A stretch of DNA of 64,000 nucleotides from Shinella zoogloeoides. GTDB lineage: Bacteria > Pseudomonadota > Alphaproteobacteria > Rhizobiales > Rhizobiaceae. The position numbers were made by a program, and so were the translations under genes. Location: assembly GCF_030733845.1 (NCBI RefSeq), contig NZ_CP132311.1, positions 2,173,501 to 2,237,500 on the forward strand, in the 5' to 3' direction. The notes below the pieces were generated by a model. The model was not told the DNA's origin. It searched no databases and saw only the letters and a program-made list of their open reading frames with translations. Each line of letters begins with the position of its first letter. Position 1 is the stretch's first letter. Positions 1-8,216 of this stretch are shown piece by piece.

Positions 1-39
1 AGAGATCGCCAAGAGACCAAACAACCGCAGGGAACAGAC

Positions 40-1119
40 GTGACATCCGCCCCAACGAACGACATCGAGTTCCGTTCGGTGACCAAGCGCTATGGCGCGG
101 TGACCGCGGTCTCCGACATCAATCTCGCGGTTCCGAAAGGCGCTTTCGTCGCCCTTCTCGGCCCCTCGGGCTGCGGCAAGACGACCTGCCTTCGCATGAT
201 CGGCGGCTTCGAGCAGCCGAGTGACGGCGAGGTGCTGATAGCAGGCAAGGTGGCCAACGGCGTGCCGGCCTATCGCCGCCCGGTCAACATGGTGTTCCAG
301 CAATATGCGCTGTTCCCGCATTTCGACGTGGAGAGCAATGTCGCCTACGGCCTGAAGCAGCTTCGGCCGCGGCTGCCGGCGGCGGAGATCGCCCGCCGCG
401 TCGGCGAGGCGCTGGACATGGTGCGCCTTTCAGGCTTTGCAAAACGCCGCATCCACGAAATGTCCGGCGGCCAGCAGCAGCGCGTGGCGCTGGCCCGCGC
501 CTTAGTCAACAAGCCCTCCGTCCTGCTGCTCGACGAGCCGCTCGCCGCCCTCGACAAGAAGCTGCGCACCGCCATGCAGATCGAGTTGCAGACGCTCCAG
601 CGCGACCTCGGCATCACCTTCGTGCTCGTCACCCACGACCAGGAGGAGGCGCTGTCGATGAGCGACCTCGTCTGCGTGATGAGCGCCGGCCGCATCCGCC
701 AGCTTGCCACGCCGCAGGAGGTCTACGACCGTCCCGCCGATCTCTTCGTCGCCGATTTCGTCGGCAAGACGAACCGTTTCGACGGCATGCTGGAAGCAGG
801 CGGCACCGTGCGCCTCGGCAACGGCTCGGCACTCGCCTCCCCGCGCGGCGATCTCGCGCCGGGCGCCGTCACCGTGGCGCTGCGCCCCGAAGCGATCCGC
901 CTTTCGCGCGTCGGTAGCGGGACGGCGACGCTGGAGGGCACGGTCACGCACCGCATCTTCCTCGGCTCGGCCGCGGAATATTCCGTCGCCGTCGACGGGC
1001 TCGGGGACATCCTCGTCACCGCCGAACGCCACAGCCAATCCAATAACGACCTCGTCGCGCCGGGCGAGCGGGTCGCCATAAGCTTCGATCCCGGTCAAAC
1101 GCATATCTTTCCGGCCTGA
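40..1119 (+). CDS. ABC importer ATP-binding protein, PotA type
   Basis: This is the ATPase of a polyamine-type (CUT1/PotA) importer and acts on the cytoplasmic face of the membrane. The 359-residue protein shows Walker A GPSGCGKTT (41-49), signature MSGGQQQ (141-147), Walker B VLLLDEP (161-167) and the H-loop His199. A TOBE-like regulatory region fills roughly 270-355. The start is a GTG with an AGGGA-like site ahead of it. It leads an operon with a binding protein, two permeases and a dehydrogenase. PotA homologues serve spermidine, putrescine and other cationic amines, so the substrate here is open. The operon may begin before the window. Confidence 0.93.
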   Translation: MTSAPTNDIEFRSVTKRYGAVTAVSDINLAVPKGAFVALLGPSGCGKTTCLRMIGGFEQPSDGEVLIAGKVANGVPAYRRPVNMVFQQYALFPHFDVESNVAYGLKQLRPRLPAAEIARRVGEALDMVRLSGFAKRRIHEMSGGQQQRVALARALVNKPSVLLLDEPLAALDKKLRTAMQIELQTLQRDLGITFVLVTHDQEEALSMSDLVCVMSAGRIRQLATPQEVYDRPADLFVADFVGKTNRFDGMLEAGGTVRLGNGSALASPRGDLAPGAVTVALRPEAIRLSRVGSGTATLEGTVTHRIFLGSAAEYSVAVDGLGDILVTAERHSQSNNDLVAPGERVAISFDPGQTHIFPA

Positions 1120-1156
1120 GGGGAAACAGGCCTCACAACAACAAGGGAACAGCGTG

Positions 1157-2320
1157 ATGTCGAAATGGTTCAGAGAGAATAGCCCGATCAGTGCCCATGA
1201 CCTGACGGAAGAATTCATGCGCTTGAAGCGTGGCTCGGTCACCCGCCGCCACTTCCTCGGCGTTACCGGCCTCGGCCTCGCCGCCGCCGTGCTCGCCCGC
1301 CAGCCCGGCCTCTTCACTTCGGAAGCCTATGCGCAGGAAGACCTCGGCTCGACCATGTCGCTCGCCACCTGGCCGAACTACCACGATCCCGCGAGCTTCG
1401 AGGCTTTCACCGCCGCGACCGGCGTCGCCGTCGAGGTGAACGTCTTCGGCTCGAACGAGGAGATGCTCGCCAAGCTTCAGGCCGGCGGCACCGGCTGGGA
1501 CCTCTTCGTGCCCACCAACTACACGATCTCCACCTATGCCGGCCTCGGGCTGATCGATCCGCTCGATGTTTCCAAAGTGCCGAATTTCGACCCGAAGACC
1601 CAGAACACCCGCTTCACCAACGAAGGCACGGTGGACGGCAAGGTCTATGCACTGCCGAAGAACTGGGGCACGACGGGCATCGCCTTCAATTCCGACAAGG
1701 TGAAGTCGAAGGTGACGAGCTGGAAGGAGTTCTTCGAGGTCGCCATGACCGAGGCGGACGGCCGTGCCATGGTGCACGACTACCAGCTCACCACCATCGG
1801 CAACGCCCTCGTCTCGCTCGGCTTTTCCTTCAACTCGGTCAAGCCCGAGGAGCTGGCGAAGGCCGAGGAACTGCTGATCAAGGTCAAGCCGCACCTCTAT
1901 GCCATCAACAGCGACTACCAGCCGTCCATGCGCGCCACCGATGCCTGGATGACCATGTGCTGGACGAACGACGGCGCACAGCTCAACCGCGACATCCCGG
2001 AAATCCAGTTCGTGCTCGGCTCCGACGGCGGCGAGATCTGGTCGGATTTCTACGCGATCCCCAAGAGCGCCGCCAACAAGCCGGCCGGCTACGCCCTGCT
2101 CAACTTCCTGATGGACCCGCAGAACGCGGTGAAGGAGCACGTCGCCAACGGCGCGCCGACCACCGACAGCCGCGTCATCTCCCTGCTGCCGGCCGAAATC
2201 ACCGGCAACAAGATCGTCTACCCGGACGAGGCCGCCCTGACCCCGCTCGAATTCGGCGCGGCCGTGACGCTGACCGACCCGGCCCGCGCGGAGCTGATGG
2301 CGCGGTTCAAGTCGGCGTAA
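1157..2320 (+). CDS. Periplasmic substrate-binding protein, PotD type
   Basis: This is the solute receptor of the PotABCD-type importer in which it is embedded. A twin-arginine-like export signal (TRRHFLGVTGLG followed by a hydrophobic stretch and an AYAQ cleavage region, about residues 30-60) suggests Tat export. The mature part has the SBP_bac_8-like body, with SLATWPNYHDP near its start and TTDSRV and TGNKIVYPD near its end. A GTG lies three bases upstream of the chosen ATG; the AGGGA site at 1144-1148 is better spaced for the ATG. A palindromic repeat separates this gene from the permease genes. Substrate not determined. Confidence 0.9.
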   Translation: MSKWFRENSPISAHDLTEEFMRLKRGSVTRRHFLGVTGLGLAAAVLARQPGLFTSEAYAQEDLGSTMSLATWPNYHDPASFEAFTAATGVAVEVNVFGSNEEMLAKLQAGGTGWDLFVPTNYTISTYAGLGLIDPLDVSKVPNFDPKTQNTRFTNEGTVDGKVYALPKNWGTTGIAFNSDKVKSKVTSWKEFFEVAMTEADGRAMVHDYQLTTIGNALVSLGFSFNSVKPEELAKAEELLIKVKPHLYAINSDYQPSMRATDAWMTMCWTNDGAQLNRDIPEIQFVLGSDGGEIWSDFYAIPKSAANKPAGYALLNFLMDPQNAVKEHVANGAPTTDSRVISLLPAEITGNKIVYPDEAALTPLEFGAAVTLTDPARAELMARFKSA

Positions 2321-2322
2321 TA

Positions 2323-2475
2323 CCCCCCTCTGCCCTGCCGGCCATCTCCCCCTCAAGTGGGGAGATCAGCAGGGGGCGGGAACCCTGCTTCATCATCGAC
2401 GCTGGAGATGGGCGGAGCATCGCCACATCCAATCTCCCCCCTTGAGGGGGAGATGGCCGGCAGGCCAGAGGGGGG
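2323..2475. repeat. RIME-like palindromic intergenic repeat, family A
   Basis: This is a large imperfect inverted repeat. Its left end reads CCCCTCTGCCCTGCCGGCC and its right end is the complement. An inner hairpin is made of CTCCCC and GGGGAG arms on each side of a non-conserved centre. A closely related copy lies at 20242-20359. The form matches the Rhizobium intergenic mosaic elements (RIME) known in rhizobia. It sits between the binding-protein gene and the permease genes of one operon. Confidence 0.8.
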
Positions 2476-2523
2476 CGCCACACCCACCTCTCCCGGTCCA
2501 CTATTCGCAAGAGGACAAACGCA

Positions 2524-3390
2524 ATGCCCCTGACGATGACGACGAAAAGACGGCTGGTGACGACGGCGCTGCTGGCGCCCGCGTCCCTCTGGCTGTTCGT
2601 CTTCCTCGTGCTGCCCTTCATCGCCATGTTGGTCTTTTCCGTCGGCGAGCGCGGACCGGCGGGCGGCTATCAGGCGGCGTTCACCTTCGCGCAATACGCC
2701 AACCTGCCGGCCCGTTCCGCCGCCTACTGGAACACGCTGATGCTGGCGCCGGCGGGCGCCTTCCTCTGCCTGCTGGTCGCCTATCCGACCGCCTATTACC
2801 TCGCCGTCAAGGCAAGCCCACGCCACCGGCTGCTACTTGTCTCGCTGGTCGTGGTGCCCTTCTGGACGAGCCTTCTCGTGCGCACCTATGCCTGGATGTA
2901 CATCCTCGGCTCGCGCGGCATCCCGAGCCTCCTCGACATGATCGGCATTGCGGACGTACGCCTGCTCAACACGCCGGGCGCCGTGCTGCTCGGCATCGTC
3001 TACGGCTACCTGCCGCTGATGATCATGCCGATCTATGTCAGCCTCGAAAAGCTCGACCGCCGTCTGCTCGAAGCCTCGGCCGATCTCGGCGCGAAGCCGG
3101 TCTCGACCTTCTTCTCGGTCACCCTGCCGCTCTCGCTGCCGGGCGTCATGACGGGCGTCGCGCTCGTCACCATCCTGCTGCTCGGCGAATATCTCATCCC
3201 GCAGCTTCTCGGGGGCGGCAAGGTGTTCTTCATCGGCAACGCGCTGGTCGATCTCTTCCTGCAATCGCGCAACTGGCCGTTCGGCTCGGCCATCGCCGTT
3301 ACGCTGGTCGCCATTGTCGTGGTGGTGCTAATGGTCGCCATGCGCATCGCCTGGCGCATTTCCGGCACGAGACAGGTGGACCTCGTCTGA
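2524..3390 (+). CDS. ABC importer permease, PotB type
   Basis: This is the first inner-membrane permease of the PotABCD-type system, 288 residues with about six membrane segments. The first lies at roughly 15-40 (SLWLFVFLVLPFIAMLVFS). The coupling-helix EAA motif reads EASADLGAKPVSTF near residue 180 and contacts the ATPase. The stop overlaps the start of the next permease gene (ATGA), as expected for translational coupling. The ATG follows the repeat element by about 50 bases. Confidence 0.92.
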   Translation: MPLTMTTKRRLVTTALLAPASLWLFVFLVLPFIAMLVFSVGERGPAGGYQAAFTFAQYANLPARSAAYWNTLMLAPAGAFLCLLVAYPTAYYLAVKASPRHRLLLVSLVVVPFWTSLLVRTYAWMYILGSRGIPSLLDMIGIADVRLLNTPGAVLLGIVYGYLPLMIMPIYVSLEKLDRRLLEASADLGAKPVSTFFSVTLPLSLPGVMTGVALVTILLLGEYLIPQLLGGGKVFFIGNALVDLFLQSRNWPFGSAIAVTLVAIVVVVLMVAMRIAWRISGTRQVDLV

Positions 3391-4211
3391 TGCGCGCCCT
3401 GATCACCGCCGTCTATCTCTTCCTCTACGCGCCGATCGCGCTGGTCGTGCTGTTCTCCTTCAATGCGGGACGCAGTGCCAGCGAGTTCACCGGCTTCTCG
3501 ACGCAATGGTACGGCAAGGCGCTCGCCAATCCGTTCCTCGTCACGGCGCTGCAGAACAGCCTGATCATCGCCGTCGTCAGCGCCACACTCGCCGCCGTCT
3601 TTGGCACCATGGCCGCCCTCGGCCTCGAACGGCTAGGCGCGCGCACCCGCGCCGTCTTCGACGGCCTGCTCGCCGCCGCCATCGTCGTGCCGGGCGTCGT
3701 CATCGGCATCGCGACGCTGGTCGCGCTGGTCGCCGTCTTCGGCATCGTCAATCCGGCCATCGCCGGCCTCTGGCCGGGCGACAAGCCGCCGCAGCTCGGC
3801 CTCGGCTACGGCTCGATCATCGCCGCGCACGGCCTCTTCACCATGGCGCTCGTAACCATGATCGTGAAGGCACGCATCGCCACGCTCGGGCGCGACATCG
3901 TCGAGGCCTCCGCCGATCTCTACGCGACGCCGCTCACCACCTTCCGCGATATCGTGCTGCCGCAGATCCTGCCCTCGGTGCTGGCCGGGTTCCTGCTCGC
4001 CTTCACCTTCTCCTTCGACGATTTCATCGTGGCCTTCTTCGTCGCGGGCTCGAAGACGACGCTGCCGATCTACGTCTTCGCCTCCATCCGCCGCGGCGTG
4101 ACGCCGGAGGTCAACGCCATCGCGACCATGGTGCTCGTCGCCTCGCTGCTGCTAATCCTCATTGCCCGCCTGCTGATGCGGGAAAAGACGAAATCCCCTG
4201 CCGGAGAATAA
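3390..4211 (+). CDS. ABC importer permease, PotC type
   Basis: This is the second permease of the same importer, 273 residues, with N-terminal membrane segment ALITAVYLFLYAPIALVVL and further segments to the end. The EAA loop (EASADLYATPLTTFRDI) and the following SFSFDDFIVAFF segment are typical of PotC. The ATG at 3390 overlaps the previous stop codon. The reading frame is open further upstream, but that stretch overlaps the repeat and the potB-type gene in another frame and is not coding. Three bases separate it from the dehydrogenase gene. Confidence 0.92.
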   Translation: MRALITAVYLFLYAPIALVVLFSFNAGRSASEFTGFSTQWYGKALANPFLVTALQNSLIIAVVSATLAAVFGTMAALGLERLGARTRAVFDGLLAAAIVVPGVVIGIATLVALVAVFGIVNPAIAGLWPGDKPPQLGLGYGSIIAAHGLFTMALVTMIVKARIATLGRDIVEASADLYATPLTTFRDIVLPQILPSVLAGFLLAFTFSFDDFIVAFFVAGSKTTLPIYVFASIRRGVTPEVNAIATMVLVASLLLILIARLLMREKTKSPAGE

Positions 4212-4214
4212 CCG

Positions 4215-4976
4215 ATGATCCTGAAGAACCGCGTCGCCATCGTCACCGGAGCAGGCTCCGGCATCGGCCGGGCGGGTGCGCGCATCATGGCGCGCGAGGG
4301 CGCGACTGTGTGCGTCGCCGATCTCGACGAGACGCGGGCGGGCGAGACCGTCGATTTCATCCGCGCCGACGGCGGCAAGGCGGAGGCCGTCATCGTCGAC
4401 GTCACCGACGACGTGGAACTGAAGATGGCGGTGGCCGCGGTGCTTTCCCGCCACGGGCGCATCGACATCCTGCACAACCACGCCGGCGCGCAGGTCGCAG
4501 GCGATCTTGAAAACGTGCCGCTCGACGGGCTGGACCTGTCCTGGAACCTCAATGTGCGCGCCCATCTGATGGCCGCCCGCCTCGTCATGCCGGCCATGCG
4601 GGCGCAGGGCAAGGGCGTCATCCTCAACACCGCCTCCTCCTCCGGCGTGCTCTACGACCGCGAGATGATCGCCTACACGACCACGAAGCATGCGGTCATC
4701 GCCATGACGCGGCAGATGGCCGGCGACTATGCCGGGCTCGGCATCCGCGTCAACGCGCTCTGCCCCGGCTGGGTCGATACGCCCTTCAACGCGCCCTTCA
4801 TCGAGCAGATGGGCGGGCGCGGGGCGATCGAGGCCTATATCAGGGAGAAGGTGCCCATGGGGCGATGGGCGGATGTGGAGGAGATCGCCGAACCGATCCT
4901 CTTCCTCGTCTCCGACCGGTCAAGCTACATGACCGGCCAGATCCTCGTGGTCGACGGCGGGGAGACCGTGGTCTAG
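4215..4976 (+). CDS. Short-chain dehydrogenase/reductase (SDR)
   Basis: This is an NAD(P)-dependent classical SDR of 253 residues. It has the Rossmann motif TGAGSGIGRAG near 11-21, and the catalytic Ser (NTASSSG) and YTTTKHA (Tyr-x3-Lys) of the active site at about 138-160. The C-terminal TGQILVVDGG is typical. One odd point is HNHAGAQ at the position where most classical SDRs have NNAG. It follows the importer genes by three bases and so probably oxidises or reduces the imported compound or a product of it. It is convergent with the next gene, leaving one base between them. Confidence 0.88.
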   Translation: MILKNRVAIVTGAGSGIGRAGARIMAREGATVCVADLDETRAGETVDFIRADGGKAEAVIVDVTDDVELKMAVAAVLSRHGRIDILHNHAGAQVAGDLENVPLDGLDLSWNLNVRAHLMAARLVMPAMRAQGKGVILNTASSSGVLYDREMIAYTTTKHAVIAMTRQMAGDYAGLGIRVNALCPGWVDTPFNAPFIEQMGGRGAIEAYIREKVPMGRWADVEEIAEPILFLVSDRSSYMTGQILVVDGGETVV

Positions 4977-4977
4977 C

Positions 4978-5694
4978 TCAAACAGACGGCGACATCGCCC
5001 CCTGATGCACCACGATGCGCGCGTGATAGGGCACGCGCTTGTAGAGATCGAGCACATCCTGGTTGATGAGCCGCACGCAGCCCGAGGAGGTCGCCTTGCC
5101 GATCGACTTCCAGTCCGGCGAGCCGTGCAGGCGGTAGAGCGTGTCCTTGCCGTTCTGGAAGATATAGAGCGCCCGCGCGCCGAGCGGGTTCTTTATACCC
5201 GGCTCCATGCCGCCGTTCTCGACGGAGTATTTCGCAAGGCTCGGCGTGCGCGCGATCATGTCCGCCGGCACCTTCCAGCGCGGCCAGGGCTGGCGCCAGT
5301 GGATGATGCCCTCGCCTTCCCAGGCAAAGCCTTCGCGGCCGATGCCGACGCCGTAGCGCATCGCCGTGCCGCCCGGCTCCACGACATAGAGGAAGCGGCC
5401 GGGCGTATCGACGACCACCGTGCCAGGCGTCTCGCCGGTCGGATCCTTCACGCGCTGGCGGTAGTATTTCGGATCGATTTCCCTGTAGGGAATGGCCGGA
5501 ATGAGATGGCCGCCATCTTCCACCGCGGCATAGCGCACCGCCAGTTCATCGTCCGTTGCCGGCACGATCGGATAGCTGACCTTCTGGGGAACCGGTGCAT
5601 TCTTGACCGAAGTCTCCGTGGTTGCGCATCCCGCGAGCGTCGCGGCGGCGCCAAGGAAAAAGGCTCTGCGCGACAATGTGCACACCGTAGGCAT
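4978..5694 (-). CDS. L,D-transpeptidase (YkuD family) lipoprotein
   Basis: This periplasmic enzyme would form 3-3 peptidoglycan crosslinks or attach proteins to the wall. The 238-residue protein starts at the ATG at 5694, because an N-terminal Arg pair, hydrophobic stretch and lipobox LAGC (20-23) follow at once. A longer in-frame extension upstream is hydrophilic and Cys-rich and looks non-coding. The catalytic signature is intact: HGS at 190-192 and SSGCVR at 203-208 with Cys206 as nucleophile. Rhizobiales use L,D-transpeptidases heavily in polar growth and carry many copies, so the specific role is open. Confidence 0.9.
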   Translation of the reverse strand: MPTVCTLSRRAFFLGAAATLAGCATTETSVKNAPVPQKVSYPIVPATDDELAVRYAAVEDGGHLIPAIPYREIDPKYYRQRVKDPTGETPGTVVVDTPGRFLYVVEPGGTAMRYGVGIGREGFAWEGEGIIHWRQPWPRWKVPADMIARTPSLAKYSVENGGMEPGIKNPLGARALYIFQNGKDTLYRLHGSPDWKSIGKATSSGCVRLINQDVLDLYKRVPYHARIVVHQGAMSPSV

Positions 5695-5702
5695 TCTCGA
5701 TA

Positions 5703-5795
5703 CTACTCCATGGAAAAACCGTTGAGGCCGATGGCTAGCCAAAGCGCAAGCAGGCTGGCAAGAAGCAGGAGCATCACATCTTCGGCATCGGCCAC
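5703..5795 (-). CDS. Possible 30-residue membrane microprotein
   Basis: A GTG-initiated frame encodes an acidic N-terminus (MADAEDV), one hydrophobic segment (about residues 8-24) and a short polar tail ending SME. A purine-rich GGAAAG stretch precedes the GTG by about six bases. It lies just upstream of the transpeptidase gene on the same strand, in a different frame. It could be a small membrane peptide co-transcribed with that gene, or chance. Nothing identifies a function. Confidence 0.3.
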   Translation of the reverse strand: MADAEDVMLLLLASLLALWLAIGLNGFSME

Positions 5796-5855
5796 GCGTT
5801 CTTTCCGACAGATGCAAAGCAGTCACGCCCGGCCCGATATCCGGAGGAAAACACG

Positions 5856-6455
5856 ATGGCGCCTGTGGAAATCGACCCCGCCCATGTCCGCGAATTTCCC
5901 GATCAGGAAACCTTCTACCGCTGGCTCGGCGAGAACCACGACCGTGCGCCCGAGGTCTGGATCAAGGTCCACAAACGCGGCTCGGGCCTTGCGTCCATCA
6001 CGCCGGAAGAGGCGATCGAGGTGGTGCTCTGCTGGGGCTGGATCGATGGCATCCGCAAGGGGCTGGACGAGAAGAGCTTTTTCCAGCGCTACAGTCCGCG
6101 CGGACGCAAGAGCGTGTGGAGCAAGAAGAACGTCGAGACGGTCGGACGGCTGGTCGAGGACGGCCGGATGACCGCGCACGGAATGAAGCATGTCGAGGCC
6201 GCCAAGGTGGATGGCCGCTGGGACAAGGCCTATGGCAGCGGCAAGGACCTGGCGATACCGCCCGACCTTCAGGCCGCCATCGACGCGGAGCCGGCGGCGA
6301 AGGACATGCTCGGCAGGCTGACGGAGCAGAACCGCTTCGCCCTTGCCTTCCGCATCCACAACCTCAAGACGGAAGCTGCCCGCAAGCGCAGGATCGACGC
6401 CTTCGTGGAGATGCTGAAGCGCGGCGAAACGATCTACCCGCAAAAGCGGAAATAA
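5856..6455 (+). CDS. YdeI/OmpD-associated family protein
   Basis: This cytosolic protein of 199 residues belongs to the YdeI-type family annotated as bacteriocin protection or OmpD-associated. Family hallmarks are FYRWLGENHDRAPEVWIK near the N-terminus, the CWGWIDG segment at about 63-69, QRYSPRGRKSVWSKKN, and a basic C-terminal helix after LAFRIHNLKTEAARKRRI. The biochemical function of the family is unknown. A strong ribosome site (GGAGGAAA) precedes the ATG. The gene stands alone and diverges from the transpeptidase gene. Confidence 0.85.
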   Translation: MAPVEIDPAHVREFPDQETFYRWLGENHDRAPEVWIKVHKRGSGLASITPEEAIEVVLCWGWIDGIRKGLDEKSFFQRYSPRGRKSVWSKKNVETVGRLVEDGRMTAHGMKHVEAAKVDGRWDKAYGSGKDLAIPPDLQAAIDAEPAAKDMLGRLTEQNRFALAFRIHNLKTEAARKRRIDAFVEMLKRGETIYPQKRK

Positions 6456-6471
6456 ACCGCCTCTCGCGCGC

Positions 6472-7497
6472 TCAGGACTGGCCGTTCAGCCAGTTGTGCC
6501 AGTCGTTGACGCTGCCCGAGAAGACATTGAGGTCGATCTTGCCGTCGACGCCGTGCGACAGGCCCGATCCCGAATACTGCCAGAACAGCCAGCGGCGGTT
6601 CGGATAGCGCTTGGAGGGATGGGCGGCGACGGAGCGCAGCCAGAACGGATGGTTCTTGAGTTCACCCGAAAGGTTGTCTGCATAGAAGTCTGGCGCCGTA
6701 TAGATGATCGGCCGCTTGCCGTAGTGGCGTTCCAGCATATCGGAGAAGACCTGAATCTTCTCGACATACTGTGCGCGCGTCAGCCGCTTTTTGCAGCTCG
6801 ATTCGCCGTTGTATTCGGCGTCGATGACCGGCGGCAGCGCATCGGGATCCTTCGGCACGTTGCGGATGAACCATTCGGCCTGCGAGCTTGCGACGCGGCA
6901 CCAGTAGAAGAAATGGTAGGCGCCCCGCCTGATGCCCGCCTCCTTGGCCCGACGCCAGTTCTTCTGGAACATCGGGTCGAGATGGTCGCCGCCGTCGGTC
7001 GCCTTGATGAAAGCGAAGTTGGCGCCCTGCGTGCGCAGCTTCATCCAGTCGATGTCGCCCTGCCAGCGCGAGACGTCGACGCCGTGCACCTGGTAGTGCT
7101 TCGGCGCGCGCTTGCCGAAATTGATGGGGTGGGCATCGCGGAACCGCTGGCTGTAGACGCGAGAGCCCTTGCGCGAACGGCCTTCCGTCAACGGCTCATC
7201 CCCGATCACCGCCTCGGCGGGACGGTCTGCCGGGATCGCCGCCTTCTTGGCCACGCTTTCGAAAACCTGGGTTTCCGGCACCGGCCCGGCCCAGGCGAGC
7301 ATTTCCTGCGCATCGTCCGCCTTCACCTGGCTTTGGCCGACCGCGACTTCGGGAACCGGGCCGCCGCCCTTGGTGACCGAACTCGTCGTCTCGCGCGATG
7401 GCTTGATCGCAAGGACGGTTTCCGGGCTCGAGCTCGAGGCGCACCCAACGAGGGAAGCGCAACCGAGGAGGACCGCTGTAAGGACCGAAAGACGCAT
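6472..7497 (-). CDS. GH25-family lysozyme-like lipoprotein
   Basis: This is an exported muramidase-like protein of 341 residues. It has a short basic N-terminus, a lipobox candidate LVGC at 16-19, a low-complexity linker to about residue 130, then a glycoside hydrolase family 25 domain (about 138-335). GH25 landmarks are GVDVSRWQG (Asp141), FIKATDGGD, GAYHFF and the catalytic DAEY pair (Asp226 and Glu228). GH25 enzymes cut the MurNAc-GlcNAc bond. An in-frame GTG four codons upstream is possible, but the ATG at 7497 fits the signal peptide better. It may serve wall remodelling with the nearby transpeptidase. Confidence 0.87.
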   Translation of the reverse strand: MRLSVLTAVLLGCASLVGCASSSSPETVLAIKPSRETTSSVTKGGGPVPEVAVGQSQVKADDAQEMLAWAGPVPETQVFESVAKKAAIPADRPAEAVIGDEPLTEGRSRKGSRVYSQRFRDAHPINFGKRAPKHYQVHGVDVSRWQGDIDWMKLRTQGANFAFIKATDGGDHLDPMFQKNWRRAKEAGIRRGAYHFFYWCRVASSQAEWFIRNVPKDPDALPPVIDAEYNGESSCKKRLTRAQYVEKIQVFSDMLERHYGKRPIIYTAPDFYADNLSGELKNHPFWLRSVAAHPSKRYPNRRWLFWQYSGSGLSHGVDGKIDLNVFSGSVNDWHNWLNGQS

Positions 7498-7635
7498 AGG
7501 CACTCGCACGCAAAACTAACCGAAGCCCCGCCCTTTCGACACATGGACGGAATTACTAACGGAAGATTACCGCGAAATGTTAAATGCAAAGTTTACGGCC
7601 GACCTCGACATTTCAGGTAGTTAGGCTCGGCGAGT

Positions 7636-8208
7636 TCATGTTCCTTGACGATTGCCATCAAGGAACGCCCGTCCGCGCGGCGAAAGCCGGTAGCCGGCGG
7701 CAAGGCTTTCCGTCAGCCCCAAATCCTTGAGCTGCCTGATCTTTCGCTTGAGCACCAGCTTCTCCACGCCGAGCCGTTCCGCCATCTCGGTGGCGGTGTG
7801 CCCGTCCCTTTCGGCGATCAGGGAAAGAACGGCGCGGGTCCAGGGCTTCGTGCGGTCGAGCCGCGCAAGCTGCCCTTCGAGGGCAGCGGTTTCGGCCGCA
7901 TCGAGCGTATCGTTTTCGCGCAGTTTTTCCCGCGGATCCTCGCCCGCGACATGAAAGGCGATGCGGTACAGCGAACCCTCCGGCCGAAGGTCGCGCTCCA
8001 GCGCCGCGCGGGAGGCATAGCCGGCCGCGCGGATGTCGGTGTTGGAAATGGCTTCAAGCGGAAGGGTCTCGACGCTGTCAATGGCAAGAACGCCCACGGC
8101 GGTCCGCAAGGTGCCGCCGGCCCGGACGGTCGGCCTGGTCCACCGCCGAAAGGCGACCGTCACCGCGCCGCTCGCGATCCCTTCAAGCACTTTCGCCTTG
8201 AACAGCAT
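7636..8208 (-). CDS. ASCH-like domain plus winged-helix protein
   Basis: This 190-residue protein has two parts. Residues 1-110 (MLFKAKVLEG, then TRPTVRAGGTLRT and VGVLAIDSVETL) look like an ASCH/PUA-type nucleic-acid-binding fold. Residues 120-190 look like a winged helix (TATEMAERLGVEKLVLKRKIRQL, then a beta wing ending in LSPRGRAFL). It begins eight bases after the urocanase-like gene and so closes that operon. It may regulate the operon or act on RNA; I do not know a characterised member. The ATG at 8208 is preferred over an upstream in-frame start. Confidence 0.6.
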   Translation of the reverse strand: MLFKAKVLEGIASGAVTVAFRRWTRPTVRAGGTLRTAVGVLAIDSVETLPLEAISNTDIRAAGYASRAALERDLRPEGSLYRIAFHVAGEDPREKLRENDTLDAAETAALEGQLARLDRTKPWTRAVLSLIAERDGHTATEMAERLGVEKLVLKRKIRQLKDLGLTESLAAGYRLSPRGRAFLDGNRQGT

Positions 8209-8216
8209 TCCGCCTC

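Noticed and set aside
5695..5826. Longer N-terminus for the L,D-transpeptidase starting at 5826
   Set aside because: The extra 44 residues are Arg- and Cys-rich and would bury the signal peptide and lipobox that begin right after the ATG at 5694.
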